From Siderastrea radians (Eukaryota > Cnidaria > Anthozoa > Scleractinia > Rhizangiidae), in the NCBI GenBank assembly GCA_964017195.1, contig OZ024895.1, forward strand, positions 10,427,001 to 10,491,000: a stretch of DNA of 64,000 nucleotides, given 5' to 3'. Made by a program: the position numbers and the translations under genes. The notes under the pieces were generated by a model. It had not been told where the DNA came from. It ran no database searches and saw only the letters and a program-made list of their open reading frames with translations. Below are positions 34,955 to 47,545 of this stretch, one piece after another. Position 1 is the first letter of the stretch. The number at the start of each line of letters is the position of its first letter.

Positions 34955-35390
34955 ACAGTCAAACCTCTCATAAGCGACCACCTCGAGAATTCAGAAAAGT
35001 GGTTGCAACCAGAGCTGGTCGCTTAATTACGAGAAGTAGACTACGAGCAGTCTCTCTTTCCACTCAGGGATAGTCGTGCAAAACGAACAAGCAAGCACGC
35101 ACGGATTGTTACGTGACACGCGAAAAAATTGCCTGCTACCTTGATACGTGAGTGTAGTGAGCCGGGTGTATCAATGCAGCAGGCGATTTGCAGCTTGCTA
35201 CACTCAGCTTGTCACGTAACAATGTAGCAGGCTATTTTCGTCCACTCTTGCTCGCTTGTTTCGCTCGACTACCCTGAGCGGAAAGAGAGACTGTTTGAAG
35301 TCTAACGAGAAGGGGCTCTTGTAAAAGAACCACATGGTGAAACAATGGAGGGTGGTCGCTTATGAGAGCTTTTGATGGTCACCAATAGTA
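34955..35390. repeat. Nested inverted repeat (GCGACCACC family)
   Basis: Outer arms CTCTCATAAGCGACCACC and GGTGGTCGCTTATGAGAG. Inner arms are GCAGTCTCTCTTTCCACTCA (35,046) and the reverse complement of CAGTCTCTCTTTCCGCTCAG near 35,275. The centre holds a third pair around GTTACGTGACACG. A compound foldback. Confidence 0.7.
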
Positions 35391-35850
35391 CTGTAGATTT
35401 GTATGTAAATATTGAATTTTTTTTTTATAGAAGAGGATTGCGTATGTACACTGTACATGTACATGTACAAGTCAACAACCATTAGCTCTTACATGTATGC
35501 TATGTATTACTCTGAATTAGCTCAAGAAGTGAGTAGTTTTATTTAAGTGTTGACTGAGTGGTCATCTTCAAGCAATTATAAGAAACAAAGAATAAGACCA
35601 GTCAGAAATTCAACAAAGTGGTCGCAGTTGGTTACGGGAACAATCGCTTAAATGAGAGCTTTTCATTACAGAGTTTAAGTGACAATTCAAACGGGGTTTC
35701 ACTACGCTTGTTGTAGATTTTAGATATCATAAATTTTAGATTTTAAATTTTGTAAATTTGTATCATAGAATGTAGAATACGCAATTCAGCTCTATGAGCT
35801 GCAAAGTATTTTAATAAAGTACCTATCTCTCTCCTAGAGCTGTTCACTTA

Positions 35851-36958
35851 GGGAGGGTTCATAATTTATGTAGAGGGGGGCTATAGTGTTTTTTAGTGGG
35901 GGGTATGATTTTTCCTTTTAGGTTTGGGGGGGGCTATCTAAAATTTCTCCCAATGTGAAAGAAGGTATAAGGGGGGACCATTCAAAAAATTCCATAAATA
36001 AAAAAACGCCACCATCCGTTTACCAATATTTAGCAGAAGGATCTGTAAATGAAGTTCTAGTATAGCTGGAGCTTATAAATACAAAGTAACAGTCGATGTC
36101 AATGAATAATAAACTCACGCTGATGCTTGCTTTCTCAGAACATTTATTTATAATTCCATGTTCCTCTCTTCTCCAGAGGTCTCTTTGCATCTCTAAGAGG
36201 CGGGGATGGGGAAATAGGAGGGAGACCGTGCCTTTCACTCTTCCCATTGTCCCCCGCGCTATTAATTTTTAATTTTTATTTAAAATTTTATTAATGGGAT
36301 ACCAGCGGGCACCTCTGCGGAGGAGAGTCCATGTTCTTACGTTTATATTCCAATTGGCGGTGAAGCTATCAAACCACTAACTGCCTTATAACTGGCTGTA
36401 CAGCATGTATAGACCACATTAGAAATGGCCACAATTGACTCCATTGCAAGATAATATTTTAAACCTAATTTGTACGTCCTTAAGGTATTCTAGAAAGCTA
36501 AATTTTATTTGTATGACGTGAGCATTCTGTGTGTATATTTCATGTGAAATTATATTAATGGAATGATGCCTCAACAAACCAATTAAATGGCCATTTTTAG
36601 CTGGTTTAGAAGACTGTGGTGAATGTAAGCTGTATCCTTTTATTTATGCTTATCATCAGTTTGATAAATTTAAGTTTTTCATTCTCAATAAACTAATTAC
36701 TAGTGTTGCTTATTAAACAATTGTCATTATGTGGTTAATTGTGAGACCAAAAATGCCTTGTTTTAGTCATCAGGGTGTTTTGGGTCGTGGTGGTGGAGGA
36801 GGGGGGTCATGATATTTTGCCTACGGTTGTGGGTTATGCAATGAGGAGGGCCAGGGAAAAACACACACCAAATAATGGGGGGAGGGCTTTCAAAAAATGC
36901 AAGGGAAAAAATCTAAAATCACCATAGCCCTACCTCTACATAAATTGTGAACCATCCC
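35851..36958. mobile_element. PIF/Harbinger-like non-autonomous element, TTA target duplication
   Basis: The left terminus GGGAGGGTTCATAATTTATG is mirrored by the right terminus (CATAAATTGTGAACCATCCC). TTA lies immediately outside both (35,848-35,850 and 36,959-36,961), the TWA duplication of PIF/Harbinger elements. G-rich runs lie inside each end. No transposase found. Confidence 0.65.
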
Positions 36959-37049
36959 TTATGAGAGTGGTCACAAGAAGAATTTCGACTTTATTCCGAT
37001 TGGTTCCCTAGCTATTTGAGGTATATGTTGTTGTTGCTGCTGTATGTAA

Positions 37050-37050
<1 letters not shown>

Positions 37051-37087
<37 letters not shown>
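37051..37087. repeat. (ATT)n microsatellite
   Basis: Pure ATT triplets. Confidence 0.95.
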
Positions 37088-37088
<1 letters not shown>

Positions 37089-39490
37089 CAGCAGCTGGTA
37101 CATGCATATCAAAGCCTAGTATACATGCATATAATGCCTAAGGCTTAAAACAAAACTTTAAGGGAAACTCTTTCTGGCAAGAGTGTTTCATGTATTTAGT
37201 AAGTCAACCCCTTTCGGCAGTTGGTATGTCAGAGGGTAATGCGCAAGGTTGGAAGATTGTCCAAACAATGAGCAGTTGGCCCAACAGAGTGTTTTATTAA
37301 GTGGGTGTTGGTAAAGCTGACTTCATTGTTACAGTCAATGTCATTAGTCAATATTATTTTTACCACCTTAATGACTGCCTCAATAAAGATTACTCTTGTT
37401 GTAAATTCATACTATCTATACTGTTGAACCCCATCTAAGGATCTTAGCCACTCTATCAAGAAACAACTACCTCATTATTATGGCTAGTACTTTTTTGGCC
37501 TGAAAAAAAATCCTGTTTGTTTCTTATCTTTAAACCCATTGATATGACTTCCCTCTTTATACGACTACATCTCTTTGACCTGAGGGGTTATTTTACTGCT
37601 CTATCAACTTCTATCAATTGGATACGAAGGATTTGTAAGCAATACTCATATTATCCATGTTAAAATTAATATTGAGCACATTCACAGGAATATTTGTCAT
37701 TCATGACAAAACACCATTTATGCTAATAATTGGATTTATCAACTAAGTTGATAAGGTAAATTGGCCACTAACTTTCAGTTTTGTGTTTCACGTCCCCACC
37801 GACGCAGCACCACAGTTTCTCTAACCCCAACATTTCAGTATGATGACATACTTGAAAAGAGTTTGATGGATTAAAGGTGAATCTTGATCCTGTTAATCTT
37901 GTTCTCAAAACATATTTCTCAATCTATTGGGTGGTTTTACCTGATGTACATAGTTTTATGTCCCACACAAGGTGTCTCTTTGGAGAGTGATCCTATCCCT
38001 TTCAATCTGTGATTGTAATAAAACAAGCTCTTCTCATTAAGTGAATTTCATTTACATTGTGCAAGTGTTACAAATGACCTTCTCAACCTTGTCGTTTTCA
38101 GATTTCTTGCGTTTGTCAACTACCATCCATGGCACTGGTAAATATTTGAAAGAGCTGGACAGTTTACTACAGGGAAAACACTTTTCTGGCTATTTTGTAT
38201 CAGCTTCAATCAGTGCTTCATGAAAGCAAAATTTTGGAGGGAAAAACAGCATTGCATGGCAAGTTGGATACAGAATTTATTTAAAAAATTTCATCTAATC
38301 CACATCAATTTATTTATGAGGTCTGATTGAACTAGGATTCTAAGGAAAGAATGAGACGAAATTAATGTTTTTTGGCTTTACTTTTTTGGTCTATAACAAT
38401 TAAGTCAGACAAATAGAGACACTTCCTTTTGTAGAAGGACTGTCCACTGAGATGATGGGTTTTTTTTGCCACTAATATTAACTGTGATTTGGAAAGATAT
38501 ATGAAATTTTATTTCTATGTTCATTTTGCCAGTCCATAACTTAATTAATACAGGCCAATCTCTCTTTGTAATGTGTCTTCTCCACTCTCTCAGCAGTAAT
38601 GATTGTTTGAGAAAAAAATATGCAAGAGTTGAAACTCAATTAAAGAATATTTGTTTGTTTGTGTCATTAGCAACCATTCCTGCTCTTAAGATGACACATC
38701 TTTTATTAGCAGGGCTGCCAAGATGACGCATCTTTTGCCAGTTTGTGTTTGCTGTTGTCACAAGAAATAAATTATGATAACTCATGATCAAGAGCAGTTG
38801 GTAAAAAGCAGAACAAAACAAAAACAAAAACAAATAAACAAACAAACTAACTAACTAATGATAATGAGCAGGCTGTGGCAAAACAGGTGCTTTCTTAGAA
38901 CAATATTTTAGTCTACTGCAATGATAAGTAGAATTAAGGACATGCGCAGCCCGTACTACTAAGTCTCGAACTAGCGAAATGAACATGGAAATGTTAAAAA
39001 AAATTCAAAGCAGGGACTTTTAGTTGATTTTGCCGGCTATCACTAAACTTTCATACGGTGCGCCCAAGCTTCTGAGCTGATGAAATCCAACTTAGTCTAC
39101 AGCAAAAACATCTTTTCCCAAACTAGGTGTAGGGATTTTCTGTCTTTCAACTATGATAACACACCTAACCTGCATGAACTGCTGTTAGATAATAAATTAG
39201 CCAATAAGGATATGCCTGGCACCAATCAGAGCAATTAGGCATTTCTTATTGACACAATATTAATTCCAGAAAAGTGTTTGAGTGCTGACTAGTAATCAGT
39301 TCAACCCATTTCCCAAACTAAATCAAGTACTTGACTAATCAAATTTGATTAGTTTTAAGTTGTGATCACCTCCAATGCATGAATCTGTAATTTAACTTTG
39401 TAGAGTATGTAACTTGAGATTATAAAATAACTAGTTATAGAACCAGTAATGTACTCTTACTACAAGTGCAAATGGAAAGCAAAATCACTG
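37088..39490. other. Non-coding AT-rich stretch
   Basis: No supported gene. A possible short terminal exon (38,100-38,223, after the acceptor GTCGTTTTCAG) is too weak to call. Confidence 0.35.
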
Positions 39491-40045
39491 TGTCTGGTTT
39501 TGTTGCTAGGGCTCCTTTTTTGAAATGACCCCTTTTTCAAACTCTCAAACCGTAGAGGAGTGGTATGTGCACAAAAGCAAATAGGTAAAGTCTGAATTCC
39601 AATTTGTAAGTCAAAGTTTTAAATTGCAGAGTAGGTGGAAGCTTGTAGTTGCCCAGATGTTTCATCTTTAGGCAGCACACCGGAAACGGGACAGGACAGA
39701 TGTTTCATCTGTTAAGTTAGCAGAAACCTACTCTGTTGGCTGAACAACTACATGATAACGGATCACAAAACTAAATCATTGCTGGGGCCCCTTTTTGAAA
39801 TAACCCCTTTTCTAAACTCTCTACTGTAGAAAATTATAGAGATGTCGTTTAGGAAATGAATACAAAATTCAATTAGGTACATGTAAACTTGGAAATTTTT
39901 AACTCCAATTTGTAAGTTTAACATTGCAGAGTAGGTGGAAGCTTGTAGTTGCCCAGATGTTTCATCTTTAGGCAGCGCACCAGAAATGAGACAGGACAGA
40001 TGTTTCATCTGTTAAGTTAGCAGAAGCCTACTCTGTAGGATGAAT
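39490..40045. repeat. Two-copy tandem duplication (about 290 bp unit)
   Basis: GTAGGTGGAAGCTTGTAGTT and CCCAGATGTTTCATCTTTAG occur near 39,632-39,670 and again near 39,932-39,970. They are preceded in both copies by CCTTTTTTGAAAT/CCTTTTTGAAAT and followed by GTTAAGTTAGCAGAA.CCTACTCTG. Confidence 0.85.
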
Positions 40046-41029
40046 AAATAATGGATTTAAAATACTAAAACCTTTTCCCATTCATGTTGACTATCGAATC
40101 ATGATATTATTTCTACAGTAAATGCAGTTTTTAAATCATGCCCCTTTCCGCTCATTTCAATGAGAAGCTCTGGACCCAAAAATACAGTGGGGTTTGTCTC
40201 TATTGCCTTTTATCTATTGCCTGCAAGAAAATGACTTCATTTGACTAAATGTAGTGAGGTGTAATGAGTTGAGTTGATGAAGTCATTGTTTTTGTCAGAA
40301 GCTCCAAAACGAAAGTCCATTTACATCAGAAATGATCTTTGTATTTAATCCAAAATCCTTGAAATAAAATTAAATGCTTTCAGGGGGATCTTTATCCACC
40401 CCATGACTTGTCTTCACTATTCGCCCTTCATAATAGCCCACGTTCTTTTGCCACTAATTGCAAATGTTCCAAGATTCTTTTGTCTTTAAATTTCCGCAAG
40501 AGAATTGATGCAAAAAAGCCTTTGTGCCAGGTCAAAATTATCGAACATGGGCTGTTATAGGTGCAACTGACTCCAGTTTTACACCCCATTTAAGTCGCTT
40601 GAAATTAAGTTGGAAGGAGGGGTATGAAAACGTTGATACATTTTTAACGGGATTATTTTTGCTGAGGGGTACTTCACCAGACTATCTCCCCGTTTCTTAT
40701 TCGGATAACAGAGCATGGGCCTACCCGGCACTTTGCTATCTCTTTGTTTGTGTACGGGTTGGCCAGATGTTTGTTGCTCGTTTCACTGCGCATTTTTGAC
40801 TCATATTTGGTATGAACACATCGCACCATGCTCAGTGGTGCGGTCATGCACCAACATGTGTGCTTTTCTCGTCACCAGGGCCTTCTCTGCGTTTAAAAGG
40901 GCGGTTGGAGATTTTACTGTGTGACACGATCAAATGGCGTTCACTTACCCTATTTTCAGCGGATGGCAAACATTTGTTTTCTTGCAATCTAAAACCGTTA
41001 AAAACCGTTAAAATCGTTATAGCTCTAAA

Positions 41030-42840
41030 GTAGATACCAATGAGAGTACAGGCGCTTTCTTCCCTCCCCTAGAAAACCAGAAACGATTAAGCCAAGAAGA
41101 ACAATCTCTTTGCGAAGGACCTCTGAGACGGAAGGAATGTCTCGAAGCTTTAAAAAGCATGGCCTCTGAAAAAACGCCAGGGTCGGATGGTCTCCCCTGC
41201 GAATTCTACAAAGTTTTCTGGGATGATTTAGCTGAAACACTACTAAATGCGCTAAATTACTCTTTCGAGACCGGGAAACTTTCAATATCACAGAGACGTG
41301 GCATTGTCAAACTTATACCAAAAAGAGATGCTGAGCTCACTTTGATGGAAAATTGGCGACCATTAACTCTACTAAATTGCGACTACAAAATTGCATCAAA
41401 AGCTATTGCAAGCCGAATTAAAACTTTTCTTCCAAAGCTCATTTCGGACGATCAAACAGGCTTTATTAAAGGCAGATGTATAAGTGAGAATAAACGTCTG
41501 TTGGACAGTGTCATTAAATTTACGGAAGGAAAAAAAATTCCGGGCCTTCTTCTTTTTCTTGATTTTGAGAAAGGTTTTGATACACTTGGGTGGTCTTTCA
41601 TCAATAAAACCCTGCAGCATTTCGGTTTCGGGCCCTCGCTGTTAAATTGAATTAAACTCTTTTATTGCAGTATTGAAAGCTGTATCTTAAATAACGGATG
41701 GGGGAGCAATTTCTTCAAACTTAGCCGAGGAGTTAGGCAAGGCTGTCCTTTGTCGCCATATCTATTTATTCTATCCGTAGAAGTACTTGCTGAAGCCATT
41801 CGAAAAAAAACAGAAGATCAAAGGTATAGAAATAAACGGCAATGAATTCAAGTTAAGCCAATATGCAGATGACACGACACTCATCCTTGACGGTTCCAAA
41901 GAATCCTGTTTAGAATCTTTGGTTTTAATAGAAACTTTTGGTAATGTATCGGGCCTCAGACTCAACATTAAAAAGACAGAAGCTCTATGGATAGGCTCTA
42001 AAAAGATTGTGACCTCAAACTTCTCCCAGAAAAAGATTTCAAATGGCCAAAGAAAAAAGTTAAGGCTTTAGGTGTTTGGCTCTCAACGGACCCCAATATA
42101 ATAATATCTTTAAATTACAAAGAAAAAATTGAAAAAATTAGATCGATGTTAGGGTGCTGGAATTTTCGTAGACTTACCCTATTGGGGAAAATAACAGTTC
42201 TAAAGAGCCTGGTTACATCTCAATTAGTATACATATTTTCATCTTTGCAACGAAGCGATTAAAGAAATCAACACAATGTTCTACAAGTTTTTATGGAGTG
42301 ATAAGGGAGACAACTGAAATCAAACGAAAAGTAATGATTATCCAGAAGAAGGGCTAAAAATGATCGATATTGCTTCCTTTAATAAATCAATACTTAGGAT
42401 TCATCTTTACTTAGGACAGCTGTGCAAAACAATACTTAGGATTCATCTTTACTTGGGACAGCTTTGTGAATCCTTCCCCGGGAGAAGATCCTGGGGTCGG
42501 GGTTGTGCGCGAGCCTCGTGCAAGCGATTTTCCAAGGTTTCCGGTATGCGCTGCACAATTTTTAAGATAACTTTGAAAAGCTAAACTGAGACAAATTCCA
42601 ATCAGAGGAAACCCAAAAATACTGGTTGCGTTTCGTTTAAAACTACTTTACCAGTTCTCTGAGACTATAATTAAATGTGTTTGGCTGCGGATCGCTAGGA
42701 TAGACACGGACTGCAAATTGAAAACATCAGGCTTTCCTTCTCTTGACGTCCTAGGAGTATTCTGTTTAATTTAAATTTCAGCCCCAAAACGGAAAAATTC
42801 CCGTGGCAGAGTCCTTTGAAAGACGTCCATTGGGACAAAC
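41030..42840 (+). pseudogene. L1/Tx1-type LINE reverse transcriptase, 5'-truncated and frameshifted
   Basis: From about 41,030 the frame reads ESTGAFFPPLENQKRLSQEE, then KTPGSDGLPCEFYK, ENWRPLTLLNCDYKIASKAI and DDQTGFIKGRCISEN, the finger/palm motifs of L1/Tx1 RTs. A TGA follows at about 41,648. The next segment has SRGVRQGCPLSPYLFILSVE, then a frame change into QYADDTTLILDGS, the YADD catalytic box (41,787-42,071 frame). Further broken pieces (LTLLGKITVLKSLVTSQLVY) continue past 42,100. The endonuclease domain is absent. Several lesions make it inactive. It lies inside the putative large CACTA-like element. Confidence 0.85.
42388..42470. repeat. 42-bp tandem duplication within the LINE
   Basis: CAATACTTAGGATTCATCTT starts at 42,388 and again at 42,430. 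The two copies differ slightly in the GACAGCT region. It is a local duplication after LINE insertion. Confidence 0.85.
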
Positions 42841-43079
42841 TGAAATAAAACGACTGTCGTATTTCAAATTCGATGTTTGAATTTGGCTAGCCTGTTCCAG
42901 GCGTTCCGATTGTGTGGGGCAGCGCGCTGAATAGAAACTTCACGACTTCCTTTTTAGTCACAGTTTGGCTGCAATTTACCAACAAAGCGACCTAGAGACG
43001 GCGTGTGAGGTTAGAGGTTGCATTGTCCCGTAGAAGTCTGGAAGAAACTGGTTTAATCCGGTTTCCTTGTTAGTTGACG

Positions 43080-43823
43080 GTCAGGTTCTTCGCGACCTGT
43101 TATGTAATATATCAGTGGCAGTATTAACGCGGTTCCACCGTATATTTTGCTCCTATGGTAATCATGAGAGTAATGCACGCAAATTTCCTAATGTGATATC
43201 TGCGAAATTGGTGAAGATGGCCATATTTGTACCGATAGCAAATGTGAGCGTTAACGGGGTTCCAGCGTATAGTTTGCCCTATAGTAAATATGAGAAAAAT
43301 GCAGGCAAATTTCTGAATTTGATATGTATGCGAATTTGGTGTAGATGGCCATATTTGTACCGATAGCAAATTTGAGATAATACACTTAAATTTGTTGATT
43401 TGATGGTAATATAAATTGAGTGTTAAGGGGCATATTTGCCCCTGTAGCAAATCATGAGTATAACACAAACAAATGTTTTTATTTGTAGCCTCGGTAAATG
43501 TGATAAAACAATGATGCAAACAAATAGGTTTGCACCGTGTTTCCCTAGATTTACGCTGATAGCAAATGTAGTTTTTTGCATAGAGAGCAAATCTAAAGCA
43601 AATGTATGGCAAAGATGTTGATTTACGGAGGTTTCAAAAATGAAGCAAATGTGAAGTAGAGGTGATATTTACGTGGTATTTGCGCGCAAATTCAGCGGAA
43701 GCAAACATCTGCTTTTACATTATCATTGCCTCCAGAGCATATTTCGCTCAAATTTAGAACCCTAAATTTGCATCATATTTACTTCAGTTGTAAAGCTGCT
43801 CAAATCTATTTTTTCGTCCAGTG
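43080..43823. repeat. Right subterminal array of the CACTA-like end
   Basis: Imperfect units of about 120 bp (GATGGCCATATTTGTACCGATAG at about 43,216 and again about 43,345) grade into GCAAAT-rich DNA up to the CACTGG terminus. The composition matches the left array at 27.5-28.5 kb. Confidence 0.6.
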
Positions 43824-44841
43824 TGCATTCCTCCGTGATTTTTACTTTTCGTTGTAATCTACAGGGACAAAGAACAAAGAACAAACAGGATAAAAATCAC
43901 GAAGCAATGAATAACGCATTACTTTGAATATATTGGCATTTACTCGCCAACGGTGAATTTGTAACGCAAGCTTTTCCGTCGGTTCATACGTTCTCTTTAA
44001 CGTTAAATCTAAAAGTGTTCCAGTGAATCAATGTTAATAAGACTCTATACTAAAATGGGTCACATCGTGAAGCACGTCTGTTTACTGTTTTAAAAAAAAT
44101 CTATCGAGCCGTTCTTAAGATTTTCGCAAAAGCGCTCAAATTAAAAAATTACCACAAAATTATTACGCAAATGATCTTAGAAAAACAATTCGTTCTCAAG
44201 ATCGCGAACACCACTTTCAACAAGACTTTCTAGGCGTAAAATAGTAGGTAAAAGACACATTTTAACAATATTTTCTAGCCATTTCATCAAAGCATTGGTT
44301 ATTTTTCGGTGCACTTACTATTACTATGCAAAAACTAAGGTTGAAAATGTTTTTGCGATTTACTTCAAAACAAACATACAGAATATTTTGTTTGCCATAC
44401 ACCATAGTTTGAGATGTTGGTATTTTCTTTTCAAAGCGAAATCTGGATCGCACAAAATTTGAATTTTATTGTTTTTAAGGATTTTTGTTTATCGTTGTCA
44501 TGGAAATATCGATTTTCACAAAATGCAAACCACACTAAAGTTCAATCCAAACCCAACAACTATTACAAATTTCACGTTGATCTGACAAGGAGAAGACTGC
44601 CTAAGAGACGATTAAAAAAGTTAGGTATGGTCCCAAAAAACTGTATCGAAACACCTTAAGTAAAAGCAGCAATTTAGAAAATTTTCAGTTTAAATTCAGT
44701 CGCGTTCTTGAGATTGGACGGATGCCGCGTTAAAATCTAACTCTAAACCCCTTATTGTCATCCCAATATATATACTGTAACAAGTTTTGTTTTCTATTAA
44801 GCAACCTATCCATTTTTTTATGTTAAATATCTAAAAGGTAG
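43824..44841. other. Non-coding stretch before the minisatellite
   Basis: AT-rich, no gene supported. The plus ORF at 44,414-44,659 has no recognisable domain. Confidence 0.4.
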
Positions 44842-47545
44842 TGGCTTGCCCCCTCACCCCAGTCCTGGGTTGTGCCCTGCCCCCTCACCCCAGTCCTGGG
44901 GTAGTGCCCCGCCCCCTCACCCCAGTCCTGGGGTAGTGCCACGTCACCTCACCCCAGTCCTGGGGTAGTGCCCTGCCCTCTCACCCCAATCCTGGGGTAG
45001 TGCCCTGCCCCCTCACCCCATTCCTGGGGTAATACCCTGCCCCCTCACCCCAGTCCTGGGGTAGTGCCCTGCCACCTCACCCCAGTCTTGGGGTAGTGCC
45101 CAGGCCCCTCACCCCAGTCCTGGGGTAGAGCCCTGCCACCTCACTCCAGTCCTAGGGTAATGCCCTGCCAACTCACCCCAGTCCTGGGGTAGTGCTCCGC
45201 CCTCTCATCCCAGTTCTGGGGTAGTGCCCTGTCCCCTCACCCCAGTCCTGGGGTAGTGCCTTGCCCCCTCACCCCAGTCCTGGGGTAGTGCCCTGCCCCC
45301 CAACCCCAGTCCTGGGGTAGTGCCTTGCCCCCTCACCCCAGTCCTGGGGTAGTGCCTTGCCCCCTCACCCCACTCCTGGGGTAGTGCCTTGCCACCTCAC
45401 CCCAGTCCTGGGGTAGTGCCTTGCCCCCTCACCCCAGTCCTGGGGTAGTGCCCTGCCCCCTCACCTCAGTCCTGGGGTAGTGCCCTGCCCCCTTACTCCA
45501 GTCCTGGGGTAGTGCCTTGCCCCCTCACCCCAGTCCTGGGGTAGTGCCTTACCCCCTCACCCCAGTCCTGGGGTAGTGCCTTGCCCCCTCACCCCAGTCC
45601 TGGGGTAGTGCCCTGCCCCCTCACCCCAGTCCTGGGGTAGTGCCTTGCCTCCTAACCCCAGTCCTGGGGTAGTGCCTTGCCCCCTCACCCCAGTCCTGGG
45701 GTAGTGCCTTGCCCCCTCACCCCAGTCCTGGGGTAGTGCCTTGCCCCCTCACCCCAGTCCTGGGGTAGTGCCTTGCCCCCTCACCCCAGTCCTGGGGTAG
45801 TGCCTTGCCCCCTCACACCAGTCCTGGGGTAGTGCCTTGCCCCCTCACCCCAGTCCTGGGGTAGTGCCTTGCCCCCTCACCCCAGTCCTGGGGTAGTGCC
45901 TTGCCCCCTCACCCCAGTCCTGGGGTAGTGCCTTGCCCCCTCACCCCAGTCCTGGGGTAGTGCCTTGCCCCCTCACCCCAGTCCTGGGGTAGTGCCTTGC
46001 CCCCTCACCCCAGTCCTGGGGTAGTGCCCTGCCCCCTCACCCCAGTCCTGGGGTAGTGCCTTGCCTCCTCACCCCAGTCCTGGGGTAGTGCCTTGCCCCC
46101 TCACCCCAGTCCTGGGGTAGTGCCTTGCCCCCTCACCCCAGTCCTGGGGTAGTGCCTTGCCCCCTCACCCCAGTCCTGGGGTAGTGCCCTGCCCCCTCAC
46201 CCCAGTCCTGGGGTAGTGCCTTGCCTCCTCACCCCAGTCCTGGGGTAGTGCCTTGCCCCCTCACCCCAGTCCTGGGGTAGTGCCTTGCCCCCTCACCCCA
46301 GTCCTGGGGTAGTGCCTTGCCCCCTCACCCCAGTCCTGGGGTAGTGCCTTGCCCCCTCACCCCAGTCCTGGGGTAGTGCCTTGCCACCTCACACCAGTCC
46401 TGGGGTAGTGCCTTGCCCCCTCACCCCAGTCCTGGGGTAGTGCCTTGCCCCCTCACCCCAGTCCTGGGGTAGTGCCTTGCCCCCTCACCCCAGTCCTGGG
46501 GTAGTGCCTTGCCCCCTCACCCCAGTCCTGGGGTAGTGCCTTGCCCCCTCACCCCAGTCCTGGGGTAGTGCCTTGCCCCCTCACCCCAGTCCTGGGGTAG
46601 TGCCTTGCCACCTCACACCAGTCCTGGGGTAGTGCCTTGCCCCCTCACCCCAGTCCTGGGGTAGTGCCTTGCCCCCTCACCCCAGTCCTGGGGTAGTGCC
46701 TTGCCCCCTCACCCCAGTCCTGGGGTAGTGCCTTGCCACCTCACCCCAGTCCTGGGGTAGTGCCCCGCCCCCTCACCCCAGTCCTGGGGTAGTGCCCCGC
46801 CCCCTCACCCCAGTCCTGGGGTAGTGCCACATCACCTCACCCCAGTCCTGGGGTAGTGCCCTGCCCTCTCACCCCAGTCCTAGGGTAGTGCCCTGCCCCC
46901 TCACCCCAGTCCTGGGGTAGTGCCCTGCCCCCTCACCCCAGTCCTGGGGTAGTACCCTGCCCTCTCACCCCAGTCCTGGGGTAGTGCCCTGCCACCTCAC
47001 CCAAGTCTTGGGGTAGTGCCCAGGCCCTCACACCGGTCCTGGGGTAGTGCCCTGCCACCTCACTCCAGTCCTGGGGTAGTGCCTTGTCACCTCACCCCAG
47101 TCCTGGGGTAGTGCCCCACCCCCTCATCCCAGTCCTGGGGTAGTGCCCTGCCCTCTCACTCCAGTCCTGGGGTAGTGTCCCGCCCCCTCACCCCAGTCCT
47201 GGGGTAGTGCCCCGCCACCTCACCCCAGTCCTGGGGTAGTGCCCTGCCCTCTCACCCCAGTTCTGGGGTAGTGGCCTGCCCCCTCACCCCAGTCCTGGGG
47301 TAGTTCCCTGCCCTCTCACCCCAGTTCTGGGGTAGTGCCCCGCCCCCTCACCCCAGTCCTGGGGTAGTGCCCCGCCACCTCACCCCAGTCCTGGGGTAGT
47401 GCCCTGCCCTCTCACCCCAGTCCTGGGGTAGTGCCCTGCCCCCTCACCCCAGTCCTGGGGTAGTGCCCCACCCCCTCATCCCAGTCCTGGGGTAGTCCCC
47501 TGCCCTCTCACCCCAGTTCTGGCATAGTGCCCTGCCACCTCCCAA
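44842..47545. repeat. 32-bp GC-rich minisatellite, about 84 units
   Basis: Every unit is 32 bp and contains CCCCAGTCCTGGGGTAG, including the perfect palindrome CCCCAG-TC-CTGGGG, preceded by TGCCYTGCCCCCTCA. The core (about 45,340-46,740) is nearly homogeneous. The flanks carry variant units (TGCCACRTCACC, CCAGGCCC, TCACTCCAG). Variant units recur at set spacings (160 bp and 224 bp), indicating higher-order repeats. It ends in unique sequence at CCCAACACTGAG. No ORF of interest crosses it. Confidence 0.97.

Larger units (their letters stand above)
27468..43823. mobile_element. Possible giant CACTA-like element (or two facing ends)
   Basis: The left end CACTGGACGAAAAAATAG (27,468) and its reverse complement ending at 43,823 face each other. 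Each is followed inward by long arrays rich in GCAAAT and GAAGTAAA-type motifs. The termini share the pattern CACWGGACGAAA...AGATTTA with the 6.2-kb element at 9,930-16,124. Outside flanks (TAA left, TGC right) do not agree. Thus one 16.4-kb element with an eroded target duplication and two truncated elements are both possible. Confidence 0.45.

Noticed and set aside
40524..40924. Plus ORFs of 69-91 residues upstream of the LINE
   Set aside because: No motif and no clear splice sites; insufficient to call a gene.
44842..47545. Regular short repeats that could be taken for a CRISPR array
   Set aside because: Units are head-to-tail with no unique spacers, the surrounding genome is eukaryotic and no cas-like gene is present; it is a minisatellite.
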